Assembly: GCF_003046175.1 (NCBI RefSeq) | Contig: NZ_PZZM01000001.1 | Coordinates: forward strand, 4,295,001 to 4,359,000 | DNA from: Bosea sp. 124 | GTDB lineage: Bacteria; Pseudomonadota; Alphaproteobacteria; Rhizobiales; Beijerinckiaceae | Direction of reading: 5' to 3' | Length of the DNA: 64,000 nucleotides | Position numbers and translations under genes: made by a program | Notes under the pieces: generated by a model | Databases searched by the model: none | What the model saw: the letters and a program-made list of their open reading frames with translations, nothing else | Told to the model about the DNA's origin: nothing | In this document: positions 55,762-63,575 of the stretch, in pieces | Position numbering within the stretch: the first letter of the stretch is position 1 | Layout: each line of letters starts with the position of its first letter

Positions 55762-57195
55762 ATGACCGAACGTTTCGTGAGAAGCCGGACCCGATCCGCC
55801 GCCGGCGGGCTTCTGCTCGCGCTGGCGATCGGGTTTGCTCCCTGGCCTGCGGCCGGGCAGGCGCGGCAGGTCCCCGAGTCGCGTCAGGAGATATCGCTCT
55901 CCTTCGCGGGCGTCGTGAAGAAGAGCGCCGGCGCCGTCGTCAACGTCTATGGCGCGCGCGTCGAGAAGCAGCCGCGCAACCCGTTCATGGACGATCCGTT
56001 CTTTCGCCGCTTCTTCGGCGATGGTGGCTTCGGCGTGCCGCAGGAGCGCGTGCAGCGTTCGCTGGGCTCGGGCGTCGTGGTCGATGCCAGCGGGCTCGTG
56101 GTCACCAACAACCACGTCATCGAGGGCATGAGCGAGGTCAAGGTTGCCTTTGCCGACAAGCGCGAGGTCGAGGCGACGATCCTGCTGCGCGATCCGCGCA
56201 CCGATCTCGCCGTGCTCAAGCTCAAGAGCGCCAAGGACCTGATCGCGATCGAGTTGGCCGATTCCGACAAGGTCGAGATCGGCGACATCGTGCTGGCGAT
56301 CGGCAATCCCTTCGGTGTCGGCCAGACGGTGACACAGGGTATCGTCTCGGCGCTGGCGCGCACGCAGATCGGTGTCGGTGACGCCCAATCCTTCATCCAG
56401 ACCGACGCAGCGATCAATCCCGGCAATTCCGGCGGCGCGCTGGTCGACATGCAGGGCCGCGTGATCGGCATCAACACGGCGATCTTCTCGCGCTCCGGCG
56501 GCAGCCACGGCATCGGTTTCGCCATTCCCGCCGCCATGGTGCGGGTCGTGCTGGAAAGCGCGAAGACCGGCGCCAAGACGGTGCGCCGGCCGTGGTTCGG
56601 AGCCCGGCTGCAGGCGCTGACGCCCGATGTCGCAGACGGGCTCGGGCTCGACCGGCCGGCCGGCTCGGTCGTCGCCGGCGTGGTCGAGAAGGGGCCCGCG
56701 GCGGAGGGAGGCCTGCGCCGCTCCGATGTGATTCTGGCCGTCGACGGGGTCGGCGTCGATGATCCGGAGTCCTTCGGCTATCGCTTCGCGACGCGGCCGC
56801 TTGGTGGCGTCGCCAGCCTGACGGTGCTGCGCTCCGGAAAACGCGTCACCTTGCCGGTGAAGCTGATTCCGGCGCCGGAGCTGCGTCCGCGTGATCCGGT
56901 GACGCTGTCGGGCCGTTCGCCGCTCGCGGGGTTGACCGTGATGAACCTGTCGCCGGCCCTCGCCGAGGAACTGGCGATCGATGCCGGCACCGAAGGGGTC
57001 GTGGTCGCCGAGATCGCGGAGGACAGCACGGCCGCCCGCATCGGCTTCCAGAAGGGCGACATCGTTCAGGCCCTGAACGGCGAGCGCATGACGAATTCGC
57101 GTGATGTCGAGACCGCACTGAAGGAGCGCAAGCGCTCCTGGGAGGTGACGATCTCGCGCGGCGGCCAGAGCGTGACCTCGGTCTTCCCGGGGTGA
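55762..57195 (+). CDS. DegP/HtrA-family periplasmic serine protease
   Basis: The 477-residue protein has a signal peptide (about 15–34), a trypsin-like domain with the triad H118 (NNHVIEG), D148 (DPRTDLAVL) and S223 (NPGNSGGAL), and two PDZ domains (about 275–370 and 390–475). It should degrade or chaperone misfolded periplasmic proteins. The activation-loop segment carries PRNPFMDDPFFRRFFGDGG near residue 72. ATG 55762 with GGACAGG upstream is preferred over earlier in-frame codons, which overlap the BLUF promoter region. Its stop overlaps the rarA GTG. Confidence 0.94.
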   Translation: MTERFVRSRTRSAAGGLLLALAIGFAPWPAAGQARQVPESRQEISLSFAGVVKKSAGAVVNVYGARVEKQPRNPFMDDPFFRRFFGDGGFGVPQERVQRSLGSGVVVDASGLVVTNNHVIEGMSEVKVAFADKREVEATILLRDPRTDLAVLKLKSAKDLIAIELADSDKVEIGDIVLAIGNPFGVGQTVTQGIVSALARTQIGVGDAQSFIQTDAAINPGNSGGALVDMQGRVIGINTAIFSRSGGSHGIGFAIPAAMVRVVLESAKTGAKTVRRPWFGARLQALTPDVADGLGLDRPAGSVVAGVVEKGPAAEGGLRRSDVILAVDGVGVDDPESFGYRFATRPLGGVASLTVLRSGKRVTLPVKLIPAPELRPRDPVTLSGRSPLAGLTVMNLSPALAEELAIDAGTEGVVVAEIAEDSTAARIGFQKGDIVQALNGERMTNSRDVETALKERKRSWEVTISRGGQSVTSVFPG

Positions 57196-58499
57196 GCGAT
57201 CTGTTCGCCGCCTCAGGGCTGGACAAGTCCGGCCCGCGTCCGCTCGCCGACCGCTTGCGTCCGACGACGCTGGCCGAGGTCGCTGGCCAGGAGCACCTGA
57301 CCGGGCCGGACGGGGCGCTGACGCGCCTGGTGCATTCGGGTTCGCTCGGCAGCCTGATCTTCTGGGGCCCGCCCGGCACGGGCAAGACGACCGTGGCGCG
57401 GCTGCTCGCCGGGCAGGTCGATCTCGGCTTCGAGCAGATCAGTGCGATCTTCTCCGGTATTGCCGATCTCAAGAAGGTCTTCGAATCGGCGCGTGGGCGC
57501 CGCCTCGGCGGCAAGGGCACGCTGCTCTTCGTCGACGAGATCCACCGCTTCAACCGGGCCCAGCTCGACGCCTTCCTGCCGGTGATGGAGGACGGCACGA
57601 TCACGCTGGTCGGGGCGACCACCGAGAACCCGTCCTTCGCACTCAACGCGGCGCTGCTGTCGCGTGCCCGCGTGCTGACCTTCAAGTCGCTGGACGAGGG
57701 CTCTCTGCTCTTCCTGCTCGGCCGGGCCGAGTTGCTCGAGAATCGCGAATTGCCGCTGACGCCGGAGGCGAGGGCTGCGCTGGCGCGCTTCGCCGATGGC
57801 GACGGGCGTGCCGTGCTGACGCTGGCCGAGGAGCTGTGGCGCGCCGCCAAGCCCGGCGAGATCTTCGACGAGGCGGGGCTGGCCGAGGTGATCCAGCGCC
57901 GCGCGCCGATCTACGACAAGGCGCAGGACGGCCACTACAACCTGATCTCGGCGCTGCATAAAACGATCCGCGGTTCGGATCCCGATGCGGCGCTGTATTA
58001 TTTCGCCCGCATGCTCGACGCCGGCGAGGACCCGCGCTTCCTGGCGCGGCGGCTGGTGCGGATGGCGGTCGAGGATATCGGGCTCGCCGATCCGCAGGCG
58101 CTGGTGCACGCGCGGGCCGCGGCGCAGACCTATGAGCAGCTCGGCTCGCCCGAGGGCGAACTGGCACTCGCCAACACGGTCATCTATCTCGCGACCGCGC
58201 CGAAATCGAATGCCGCCTACATGGCCTACAAGGCCGCGCGCCGCGTCGCGGCCGAGCGCGGCTCGCTGATGCCGCCCAAGACCATCCTCAACGCCCCGAC
58301 CAAGCTGATGAAAAACGAGGGCTATGGCGCGGACTACAACTACGACCACGACGCGCCCGACGCCTTCTCGGGCCAGAACTACTGGCCGGACGCGCTCGGC
58401 CGGCAGCGCTTCTACGACCCGCCGGAGCGCGGTTTCGAACGCGAGATCAGGAAGCGGCTGGAGTATTGGGAGAAGCTGCGGGAAGAGCGGGGGGAGTAG
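57192..58499 (+). CDS. rarA: Replication-associated recombination protein RarA (MgsA)
   Basis: RarA is an AAA+ ATPase related to clamp loaders that acts at stalled replication forks. The 435-residue protein starts at GTG 57192, overlapping the protease stop. It has Walker A GPPGTGKT (59–66), Walker B FVDEIHRFN with D115/E116, sensor 1 GATTENPSF, and the C-terminal tetramerisation part with GSLMPPKTILNAP and DHDAPDAFSGQNYWPDAL. Coupling to a DegP-like gene is seen in other alphaproteobacteria as far as I recall. Convergent with the porin gene, six bases apart. Confidence 0.94.
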   Translation: MSDLFAASGLDKSGPRPLADRLRPTTLAEVAGQEHLTGPDGALTRLVHSGSLGSLIFWGPPGTGKTTVARLLAGQVDLGFEQISAIFSGIADLKKVFESARGRRLGGKGTLLFVDEIHRFNRAQLDAFLPVMEDGTITLVGATTENPSFALNAALLSRARVLTFKSLDEGSLLFLLGRAELLENRELPLTPEARAALARFADGDGRAVLTLAEELWRAAKPGEIFDEAGLAEVIQRRAPIYDKAQDGHYNLISALHKTIRGSDPDAALYYFARMLDAGEDPRFLARRLVRMAVEDIGLADPQALVHARAAAQTYEQLGSPEGELALANTVIYLATAPKSNAAYMAYKAARRVAAERGSLMPPKTILNAPTKLMKNEGYGADYNYDHDAPDAFSGQNYWPDALGRQRFYDPPERGFEREIRKRLEYWEKLREERGE

Positions 58500-58505
58500 G
58501 CGCGG

Positions 58506-59825
58506 CTAAAACGCCCGCTCGACGAAGAGTTGGGCCGAGAGCAGGCGCCCGCCCAGCGTCGCCGGCACGACGCGGTTTGCGATCGCGATGTTGGTGTGGG
58601 CGATCGAGCCCTCGATCCCGGCCTTGAACCCTTCCACCGGCGTCCAGACGAGGTTTGCGGCGATGCGGTCGATCCTGAGCTTGCCCTTGCTCTGGTCGAC
58701 GAACGGCACCGAGATCTGATAGCGGCTGACATAGATATTGCTCGCCCATTCGTCGGTCCATTCGCGGCGCGCGGCGATCACGGCCGAGAATCCGCGAGTC
58801 GAATCGGCCGGCAGCAGGATCTGTCGCACGATGGTCGCATCGAGCGACGAGCCGATATAGGGCGCGCCGTTGACCGCGCTGGCGATCTGCGCGGTGACCT
58901 CGCCCGGGCGACCCAGCAGCTTGACCTCATAGGTCGCGCCGATGATGCCCGCATAGCCGAAGCCGGAGGCCGCGACGGGCACGTCGCGCAGGGCGCCGGC
59001 GAGATGCACGGTCAGCGGCCCGTTGACATAGGTGAGGCGTGCGATCCCGTCCGGGACGCGGCCATTCACGGTCGGGACGGTCGAGGTCGTCGCCAGCGTC
59101 GGATCCTCGAGGGCCAGCGCCAGGTTCCAGCGCTCGGTGAGGTCCCGCTCCCAGGCGATCATGCCGGCATTGCGGCTGGGCAGGCGGGCGCTGAAGGCAA
59201 ATTCATCCGCGGTCCAGAAGCTGAAGCGCGACGTCGCCAGCCCGAAGGTCATGGTGCCCAGCGTGACTGTCGCCTCGTCGACCGTCACCGTGTCGGGCTG
59301 GCCGCTGGTCGGGGCGATCGACATCTCGAAGGCCGTGCCGACGCGCAGGCCGGAGGCGAGATCATGCGAGGTCGCAATCCGCAAGGAGGCGTTGGGCAAC
59401 CAGGAATAGCCCGGCGGCGGCACCGCGCTGGTGGCCTGCGGGACCCGGTAGCTGTCGTATTGCAGGCCGGCGGTGACGGTGCCGGAGATTGCCAGGCAGG
59501 TGGCGGAGCTCGGCAGGATCAGGCCCGGCTCGTCATCCTCATCCTCGTCCTCGTCATCTTCGTCGTCTACCGACGCATCGTCGCTGTCCTCATCCGGTTT
59601 GCTCTTGGCCTCCGCCGCATCGACCGGGGAGGGAAACAGCGGAGCGATGTCAGGCGGCTTGATGATGCAACTGCGGGCGAGCGCGGGCACTTTGGCGGCC
59701 ACGGGCCGTGGCGAGGCAGCCTGAGCCTGCCACAATGCCACCGGCGCGATCGACAGGGCCAGCGTCAGGGCGAGACGGCGCAGCAGGCTCCGATGATCGG
59801 CCGCGCTGTCGCCTGCTTCATGCAT
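58506..59825 (-). CDS. Alphaproteobacterial porin-like outer-membrane protein
   Basis: The 439-residue protein has a signal peptide (about 14–37) and a C-terminal half of amphipathic beta-strands ending in the terminal phenylalanine (VERAF) needed for BAM recognition. Around C53 and C110 the pattern Cys…LP-S-x-x-TCL-x-I-x-G-x-V matches the N-terminal signature of porin_2 (Omp2b-type) proteins. Between these cysteines lies an extra run of almost only Asp and Glu (about residues 78–99), atypical for the family. It is likely a trimeric diffusion porin; the acidic run would face the periplasm or vestibule (inference). Confidence 0.78.
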   Translation of the reverse strand: MHEAGDSAADHRSLLRRLALTLALSIAPVALWQAQAASPRPVAAKVPALARSCIIKPPDIAPLFPSPVDAAEAKSKPDEDSDDASVDDEDDEDEDEDDEPGLILPSSATCLAISGTVTAGLQYDSYRVPQATSAVPPPGYSWLPNASLRIATSHDLASGLRVGTAFEMSIAPTSGQPDTVTVDEATVTLGTMTFGLATSRFSFWTADEFAFSARLPSRNAGMIAWERDLTERWNLALALEDPTLATTSTVPTVNGRVPDGIARLTYVNGPLTVHLAGALRDVPVAASGFGYAGIIGATYEVKLLGRPGEVTAQIASAVNGAPYIGSSLDATIVRQILLPADSTRGFSAVIAARREWTDEWASNIYVSRYQISVPFVDQSKGKLRIDRIAANLVWTPVEGFKAGIEGSIAHTNIAIANRVVPATLGGRLLSAQLFVERAF

Positions 59826-59943
59826 CGCCCGCCCTTGCCCCCCGGCCCGGATGTAGCCGTCTCCACCCAGTCCAAGTCAATCGCGGCCCGGCAACAGGCC
59901 GAATTCGTTTGTGCGGAACAGGCGCGCTGGCTATTGCAGAGCG

Positions 59944-60327
59944 ATGACCTCCACTGTTCTCGTCTTTTTCGGCGCCGGCATCGGCGGCATGCTGCGGCAT
60001 GGCGTCAATCTCGTCTCGCCGCGCTGGTTCGGCACCGGCTTTCCCGCCGGCACCTTGCTGATCAACGTCCTCGGCTCCGCCCTGATGGGGCTGATCGCCG
60101 GCTGGCTCGCCTTCAAGGCGCAGGCCGAGTGGTCGCAGTCGATGCGGCTGTTCCTGACCACGGGCATCCTCGGCGGCTTCACCACCTTCTCGGCCTTCTC
60201 GCTTGACGCGGTCCTGCTCTGGGAGCGCGGCGAGATCGGTCTCGCCGCGGCCTATGTGCTGGGCTCCGTCATCCTCTCGCTGGCAGCGCTCTGCGCCGGC
60301 CTCGCACTCGTCCGGAGCCTGTCATGA
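59944..60327 (+). CDS. crcB: Fluoride ion channel CrcB (Fluc)
   Basis: CrcB dimers export fluoride across the inner membrane. The 127-residue protein has four predicted helices and the family motifs GAGIGGMLRH (residues 9–18), TLLINVLGSALMG and GGFTTFSAFSLD, the last holding the Phe/Thr lining of the pore. Start 59944 is preferred to an in-frame ATG at 59911. No fluoride riboswitch is visible in the 118-base upstream gap. Its stop overlaps rluC. Confidence 0.94.
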   Translation: MTSTVLVFFGAGIGGMLRHGVNLVSPRWFGTGFPAGTLLINVLGSALMGLIAGWLAFKAQAEWSQSMRLFLTTGILGGFTTFSAFSLDAVLLWERGEIGLAAAYVLGSVILSLAALCAGLALVRSLS

Positions 60328-61709
60328 GAACCGGTGGCAAAGGCGTGGGTGGCCAAGGCGTGGGCGGCAAGGGGGCTGGCGGCAAAAGCGCCGGCCCGAA
60401 GCGTGGCGGCCGGCCGCCGGCAGCGGGCGCGCCGAAAGGCAAGCGGCCGAGCCATGACGCGCGCCGCTCGGCGCGGGCCGTCGCGCGGCCCCGGCCGAAG
60501 CGCGAGGAGGCCGAAATCCGCACCGAGCCGACGCGCAACCCGGCGCCGCTCCATCCGGTGCCGCGCGCGGCGGGGCCGCGAAAGCCGCCCGCCCAACAGG
60601 CGGACAAGCCCGCAGCCAGGCCGGCAGCGAGATCGGCTCCCACGCGCCGGGCGCCGGTGAGCGACGCGCCGACGCGCGCCGAGGTCAAGGCCGAGACCGC
60701 GCAGGTGCTCGCCACCGGCGTGCAGCAGCTCGTGGTCAGCGCCGACGAGAACGAGATGCGGATCGATCGCTTCCTCGAAAACCGCTTTCCGCAGCTCTCC
60801 TTCAGCCATATCCAGCGCATCGTCCGGAAGGGCGAACTGCGCGTCAACGGCAAGCGCGCCGACAGCAAGGACCGCCTCGAAGAAGGCCAGACCGTGCGGA
60901 TTCCACCGCTGAAGCTGGACCCGCAGGAGCAGCGGCCGCGCTCGGCCAAGGCCGACGGCGATACGCTGGAATTCCTGCGCTCGATCACGCTCTACGAGGA
61001 TGACGACGTCATCGTCCTGAACAAGCCGGCTGGCCTCGCCGTGCAGGGCGGTTCCGGCACGACGCGCCATGTCGACCAGATGCTGGAGGCGCTGACCGAC
61101 AAGAGCGGGCAGAAACCCCGCCTCGTCCATCGGCTCGACAAGGACACCGCCGGCTGCCTCGTCATCGCCAAGTCGCGCTTCGCCGCGGCGACGCTCGCCA
61201 AGACCTTCCGCTCGCGCTCGGCGCGCAAGGTCTACTGGGCGCTGGTCGCAGGCGTGCCGCGCGTGCGCCAGGGCCGGATCTCGACCTATCTCGCCCGCGA
61301 GGAGGCCTATGACGGCGACCAGCGCATGGCGGTGGCGAAGCATGGCGAGGATGGCGCGATGCATGCCGTGACCTATTATGCCGTGGTCGAGACCGCCGCG
61401 CAGAAACTCTCCTGGCTCTCTTTGAAGCCTGTGACGGGCCGCACCCACCAGCTGCGCGCGCATGCCGCCCATATCGGCCACCCGATCGTCGGCGATCCGA
61501 AATACTTCAACATTGCCAACTGGGAATTGCCCGGCGGCATCCAGAACAAGCTGCACCTGCTGGCCCGGCGCATCGTCCTGCCGCATCCGCGCGGCAAGGG
61601 CACGATCGACGTCAGCGCGCCGCTGCCGCCGCATATGCGACAGTCCTGGAACCTGCTCGGCTTCGAGGACGAGCGCTACGATCCCATCGTCGACGCGCCC
61701 GACGCATAG
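60324..61709 (+). CDS. rluC: 23S rRNA pseudouridine synthase, RluC/RluA family
   Basis: The 461-residue enzyme has an S4 RNA-binding domain (about 140–200) and a catalytic domain with HRLDKDTAG, D272 being the expected nucleophile, and the GRTHQLRAHAAHIGHPIVGD motif near 372. It should isomerise uridines of 23S rRNA. A ~125-residue basic, low-complexity N-terminal extension is unusual; it begins with four GGKGV-like pentapeptides (residues 4–23). ATG 60324 overlaps the crcB stop. RluC rather than RluD/RluA is a best guess from the crcB–rluC–HAD context common in this group. Confidence 0.87.
   Translation: MRTGGKGVGGQGVGGKGAGGKSAGPKRGGRPPAAGAPKGKRPSHDARRSARAVARPRPKREEAEIRTEPTRNPAPLHPVPRAAGPRKPPAQQADKPAARPAARSAPTRRAPVSDAPTRAEVKAETAQVLATGVQQLVVSADENEMRIDRFLENRFPQLSFSHIQRIVRKGELRVNGKRADSKDRLEEGQTVRIPPLKLDPQEQRPRSAKADGDTLEFLRSITLYEDDDVIVLNKPAGLAVQGGSGTTRHVDQMLEALTDKSGQKPRLVHRLDKDTAGCLVIAKSRFAAATLAKTFRSRSARKVYWALVAGVPRVRQGRISTYLAREEAYDGDQRMAVAKHGEDGAMHAVTYYAVVETAAQKLSWLSLKPVTGRTHQLRAHAAHIGHPIVGDPKYFNIANWELPGGIQNKLHLLARRIVLPHPRGKGTIDVSAPLPPHMRQSWNLLGFEDERYDPIVDAPDA
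60333..60392 (+). repeat. 15-bp in-frame tandem repeat in rluC
   Basis: Four 15-bp units encode GGKGV, GGQGV, GGKGA and GGKSA in the N-terminal extension of the pseudouridine synthase. Such units can change number by slippage without breaking the frame. Confidence 0.75.
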
Positions 61710-61719
61710 GCGCCACATG

Positions 61720-61741
61720 GCCCGGGGCGAGCCCAGGTATG
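61720..61741. repeat. Degenerate copy of the rpsM–rpsK palindrome unit
   Basis: The 22 bases here match 50917–50938 at 19 positions (GCCCGGG core, AGCCC, GGTATG end). The surrounding gap 61710–61917 contains no gene and no other clear signal; the match suggests a decayed member of the same repeat family. Confidence 0.5.
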
Positions 61742-61917
61742 TCCTGCAAGAGAGCCTTCTACGGCTCGCGGTTCTCGGGCCTGCACGGCGCTTATCCATG
61801 GGGCTGGGCGAAAGGCCTGACCCGGGAGCTTTGCGTGAGAATCTTCAAGAGAACGATTGCAGAACAAAATAGATTGTGTTTTCATTTTGTTCCCATCGCT
61901 CTGACGCAGGTGCTCCG

Positions 61918-62412
61918 ATGATCCGTTTTGCCTTCCTGCTTGCCGGCCTCGTTCTTTCTGCCTCCGTTCCCGCTTTCGCCCAGAGTCCAGGCGCGCCCGC
62001 CGCGCGGAGCGCAGCAGCCTCTGCAGACGAGCCGGTGCCGCGCGCCGAGCGGGCCAAGGCTCGCCAGGACTGCCTGGCCGAGCATGTCGCGCTGTCCGGC
62101 GACGATCTCAGGGCCGCGATGCGCGACTGCATCCAGGCGAAGTTTCCGGGCGTGCAGCTCTATGCGCGCGATGGCGTAACCCGCGACGGCAAGCCGACCG
62201 CGGTGGCAACGCGGGCGGCCTGCAAGGAAGAGGTGGATGGCCGGGCGCTTTCGGGCTCGACCCGCACCGCCGCGCTCGTCGCCTGCTTCAACAGCAAACG
62301 GCCGGACCTCGCCCAGCGTGCCGAATGCCGCAAGGAGGCTCGCGGCAAGGGGCTCGATGGCGAGGATTTGCGCAAGGCGGTGGATGCCTGTGCCCGCGAG
62401 GCGCGTTCCTGA
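61918..62412 (+). CDS. Secreted protein with three PsiF-like Cys repeats
   Basis: The 164-residue protein has a clear signal peptide (MIRFAFLLAGLVLSASVPAF, cut after AFA-Q). The mature part has three repeats, each bounded by two cysteines: C52/C71, C102/C123 and C137/C158, with Leu-Ser/Asp-Gly and a following helix in each, for example CRKEARGKGLDGEDLRKAV. The pattern resembles the PsiF repeat of phosphate-starvation-induced proteins, whose function is unknown. Start 61918 is chosen for the signal peptide; ATG 61876 adds 14 foreign residues. It may share regulation with the HAD gene downstream, 71 bases away. Confidence 0.8.
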   Translation: MIRFAFLLAGLVLSASVPAFAQSPGAPAARSAAASADEPVPRAERAKARQDCLAEHVALSGDDLRAAMRDCIQAKFPGVQLYARDGVTRDGKPTAVATRAACKEEVDGRALSGSTRTAALVACFNSKRPDLAQRAECRKEARGKGLDGEDLRKAVDACAREARS

Positions 62413-62483
62413 CCGGGCCAGGGCGGATGCGCCATGACCGCAGCGCAGTGGATCGCGCTGGCGTTTCGGGCTAGAGCGCAGCC

Positions 62484-63176
62484 ATGGACCTCATCATCTT
62501 CGATCTCGACGGCACGCTGATCAACTCCGAGGCGATCCTGCTCGGCGCGCAGGTAGAGACCTTCGCACGGCATGGTCTCGCTCATCCGGGCCGCGAGGCC
62601 GGGCTCGGGGTGGTCGGCCTGACGCTCAACATCGCGCTGATGCGGCTGGCGGGGCTTGCCGAGCCGGACGAGGACCTGACCGCGACCTACAGGGACGTGT
62701 TCGGTGCGATGCGGCGCCAGGCCGAGACGGATGCGGCTTTCGACGAGCCGCTCTTTCCCGGCGTGCCGGAGACGCTGGCGGCGCTTGCCGCGCGGCCCGG
62801 GCTCAAGCTCGGTGTCGCGACCGGAAAATCCCGCCGCGGCGCGGAGTACATCATCGAGCGCCATGGCTGGGAGGATCTGTTCGATACCGTACAGACCGCT
62901 GACGATGCGCCGTCGAAGCCACATCCCGGGATGATCCTGCGGGCGATGGCCGAGACCGGGGCTGCGCCGGAGCGGACCGCGATGGTGGGCGACAGCTCCT
63001 TCGACATCGAGATGGCGGTCGCGGCCGGCGTCGTGCCGGTCGCCGTATCCTGGGGCTTCCAGCCGGCCGCGAGCCTGGTCGCGCTCGGCGCACGCCATGT
63101 GCTCGACACCTGCCCGGACCTGCCCGGTGCGCTGGGCTTGCGGCCTGCCGCACCGGCGGCGACCGAACGCGTCTGA
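62484..63176 (+). CDS. HAD-family hydrolase (phosphoglycolate phosphatase-like)
   Basis: The 230-residue protein has the HAD motifs: DLDGT with nucleophile D7 and acid D9, the VATGKSRRG motif II near residue 112, K in DDAPSKPHPGM near 147, and GDSSFDIEM with the metal-binding Asp near 172. The helical cap sits between motifs I and II, as in Gph/phosphoglycolate-like enzymes. Substrate is unknown. HAD genes of this type often follow rluC in related genomes; here the Cys-repeat gene lies between. Confidence 0.88.
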   Translation: MDLIIFDLDGTLINSEAILLGAQVETFARHGLAHPGREAGLGVVGLTLNIALMRLAGLAEPDEDLTATYRDVFGAMRRQAETDAAFDEPLFPGVPETLAALAARPGLKLGVATGKSRRGAEYIIERHGWEDLFDTVQTADDAPSKPHPGMILRAMAETGAAPERTAMVGDSSFDIEMAVAAGVVPVAVSWGFQPAASLVALGARHVLDTCPDLPGALGLRPAAPAATERV

Positions 63177-63213
63177 GCATCATTCGGCGGTCAGGGTTTC
63201 CGCCGGGCCGACC

Positions 63214-63299
63214 CGTCATTGCGCGTGCAGCGAAGCGATCCGGAAGGGTTCGCTTTCTGTCGCGGGGATGGCTTCGTCGCTGCGCCCCTCGCGATGACG
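63214..63299. repeat. REP-like palindromic repeat (CGTCATTGCG type)
   Basis: CGTCATTGCG (63214–63223) faces CGCGATGACG (63290–63299). Inside, GCAGCGAAGCGATCC is matched by GGATGGCTTCGTCGCTGC. This layout is the well-known kind of ~85-bp palindrome dispersed in alphaproteobacterial intergenic regions. Confidence 0.75.
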
Positions 63300-63463
63300 G
63301 TCGGGCGCTCTTGGCTTTTGTTCCATTCTGCCGATGGTGGTCACGGACGCTGTGTATCGCTTCCGAGCAAGCTTGCTTCGAACGACGTCCGGAGTCGCCT
63401 GGCGCTGTCAGAGGGGCGGGATAGTAACATCCTCGCAACCACGTCCGATCAGGGCTGTTTAAC

Positions 63464-63479
63464 CTGAACAAGCGTTCAG
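63464..63479. promoter_or_regulatory. Operator-like palindrome upstream of the last gene
   Basis: CTGAAC, AAGC, GTTCAG: a perfect 6-4-6 inverted repeat about 97 bases before the ATG at 63576. The size and GAAC/GTTC arms suit TetR- or related dimeric regulators; it does not match the alphaproteobacterial LexA box (GAAC-N7-GAAC direct repeat). Confidence 0.4.
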
Positions 63480-63575
63480 ATTTGGCCGTTAACGACCTGA
63501 TGGCGAGCGTCGATCCATTGTGTTCCTGCAACGGGAACGTACCGGCATAAAACAACGCCGGACAGGGGTCGAACA

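Larger units (their letters stand above)
63177..63575. other. Intergenic region with repeat and operator-like palindrome
   Basis: About 399 bases without a gene. It contains a palindromic repeat (63214–63299) and a short palindrome (63464–63479). Base composition drops in GC in the last 200 bases, consistent with a promoter zone for the following gene. Confidence 0.6.

Noticed and set aside
59826..59943. Fluoride riboswitch before crcB
   Set aside because: I looked for the conserved GGNGATGG…-type core and pseudoknot pieces and found none in the 118-base gap.
63464..63479. LexA box
   Set aside because: Alphaproteobacterial LexA sites are direct repeats GAAC-N7-GAAC; this is an inverted repeat with a four-base centre.
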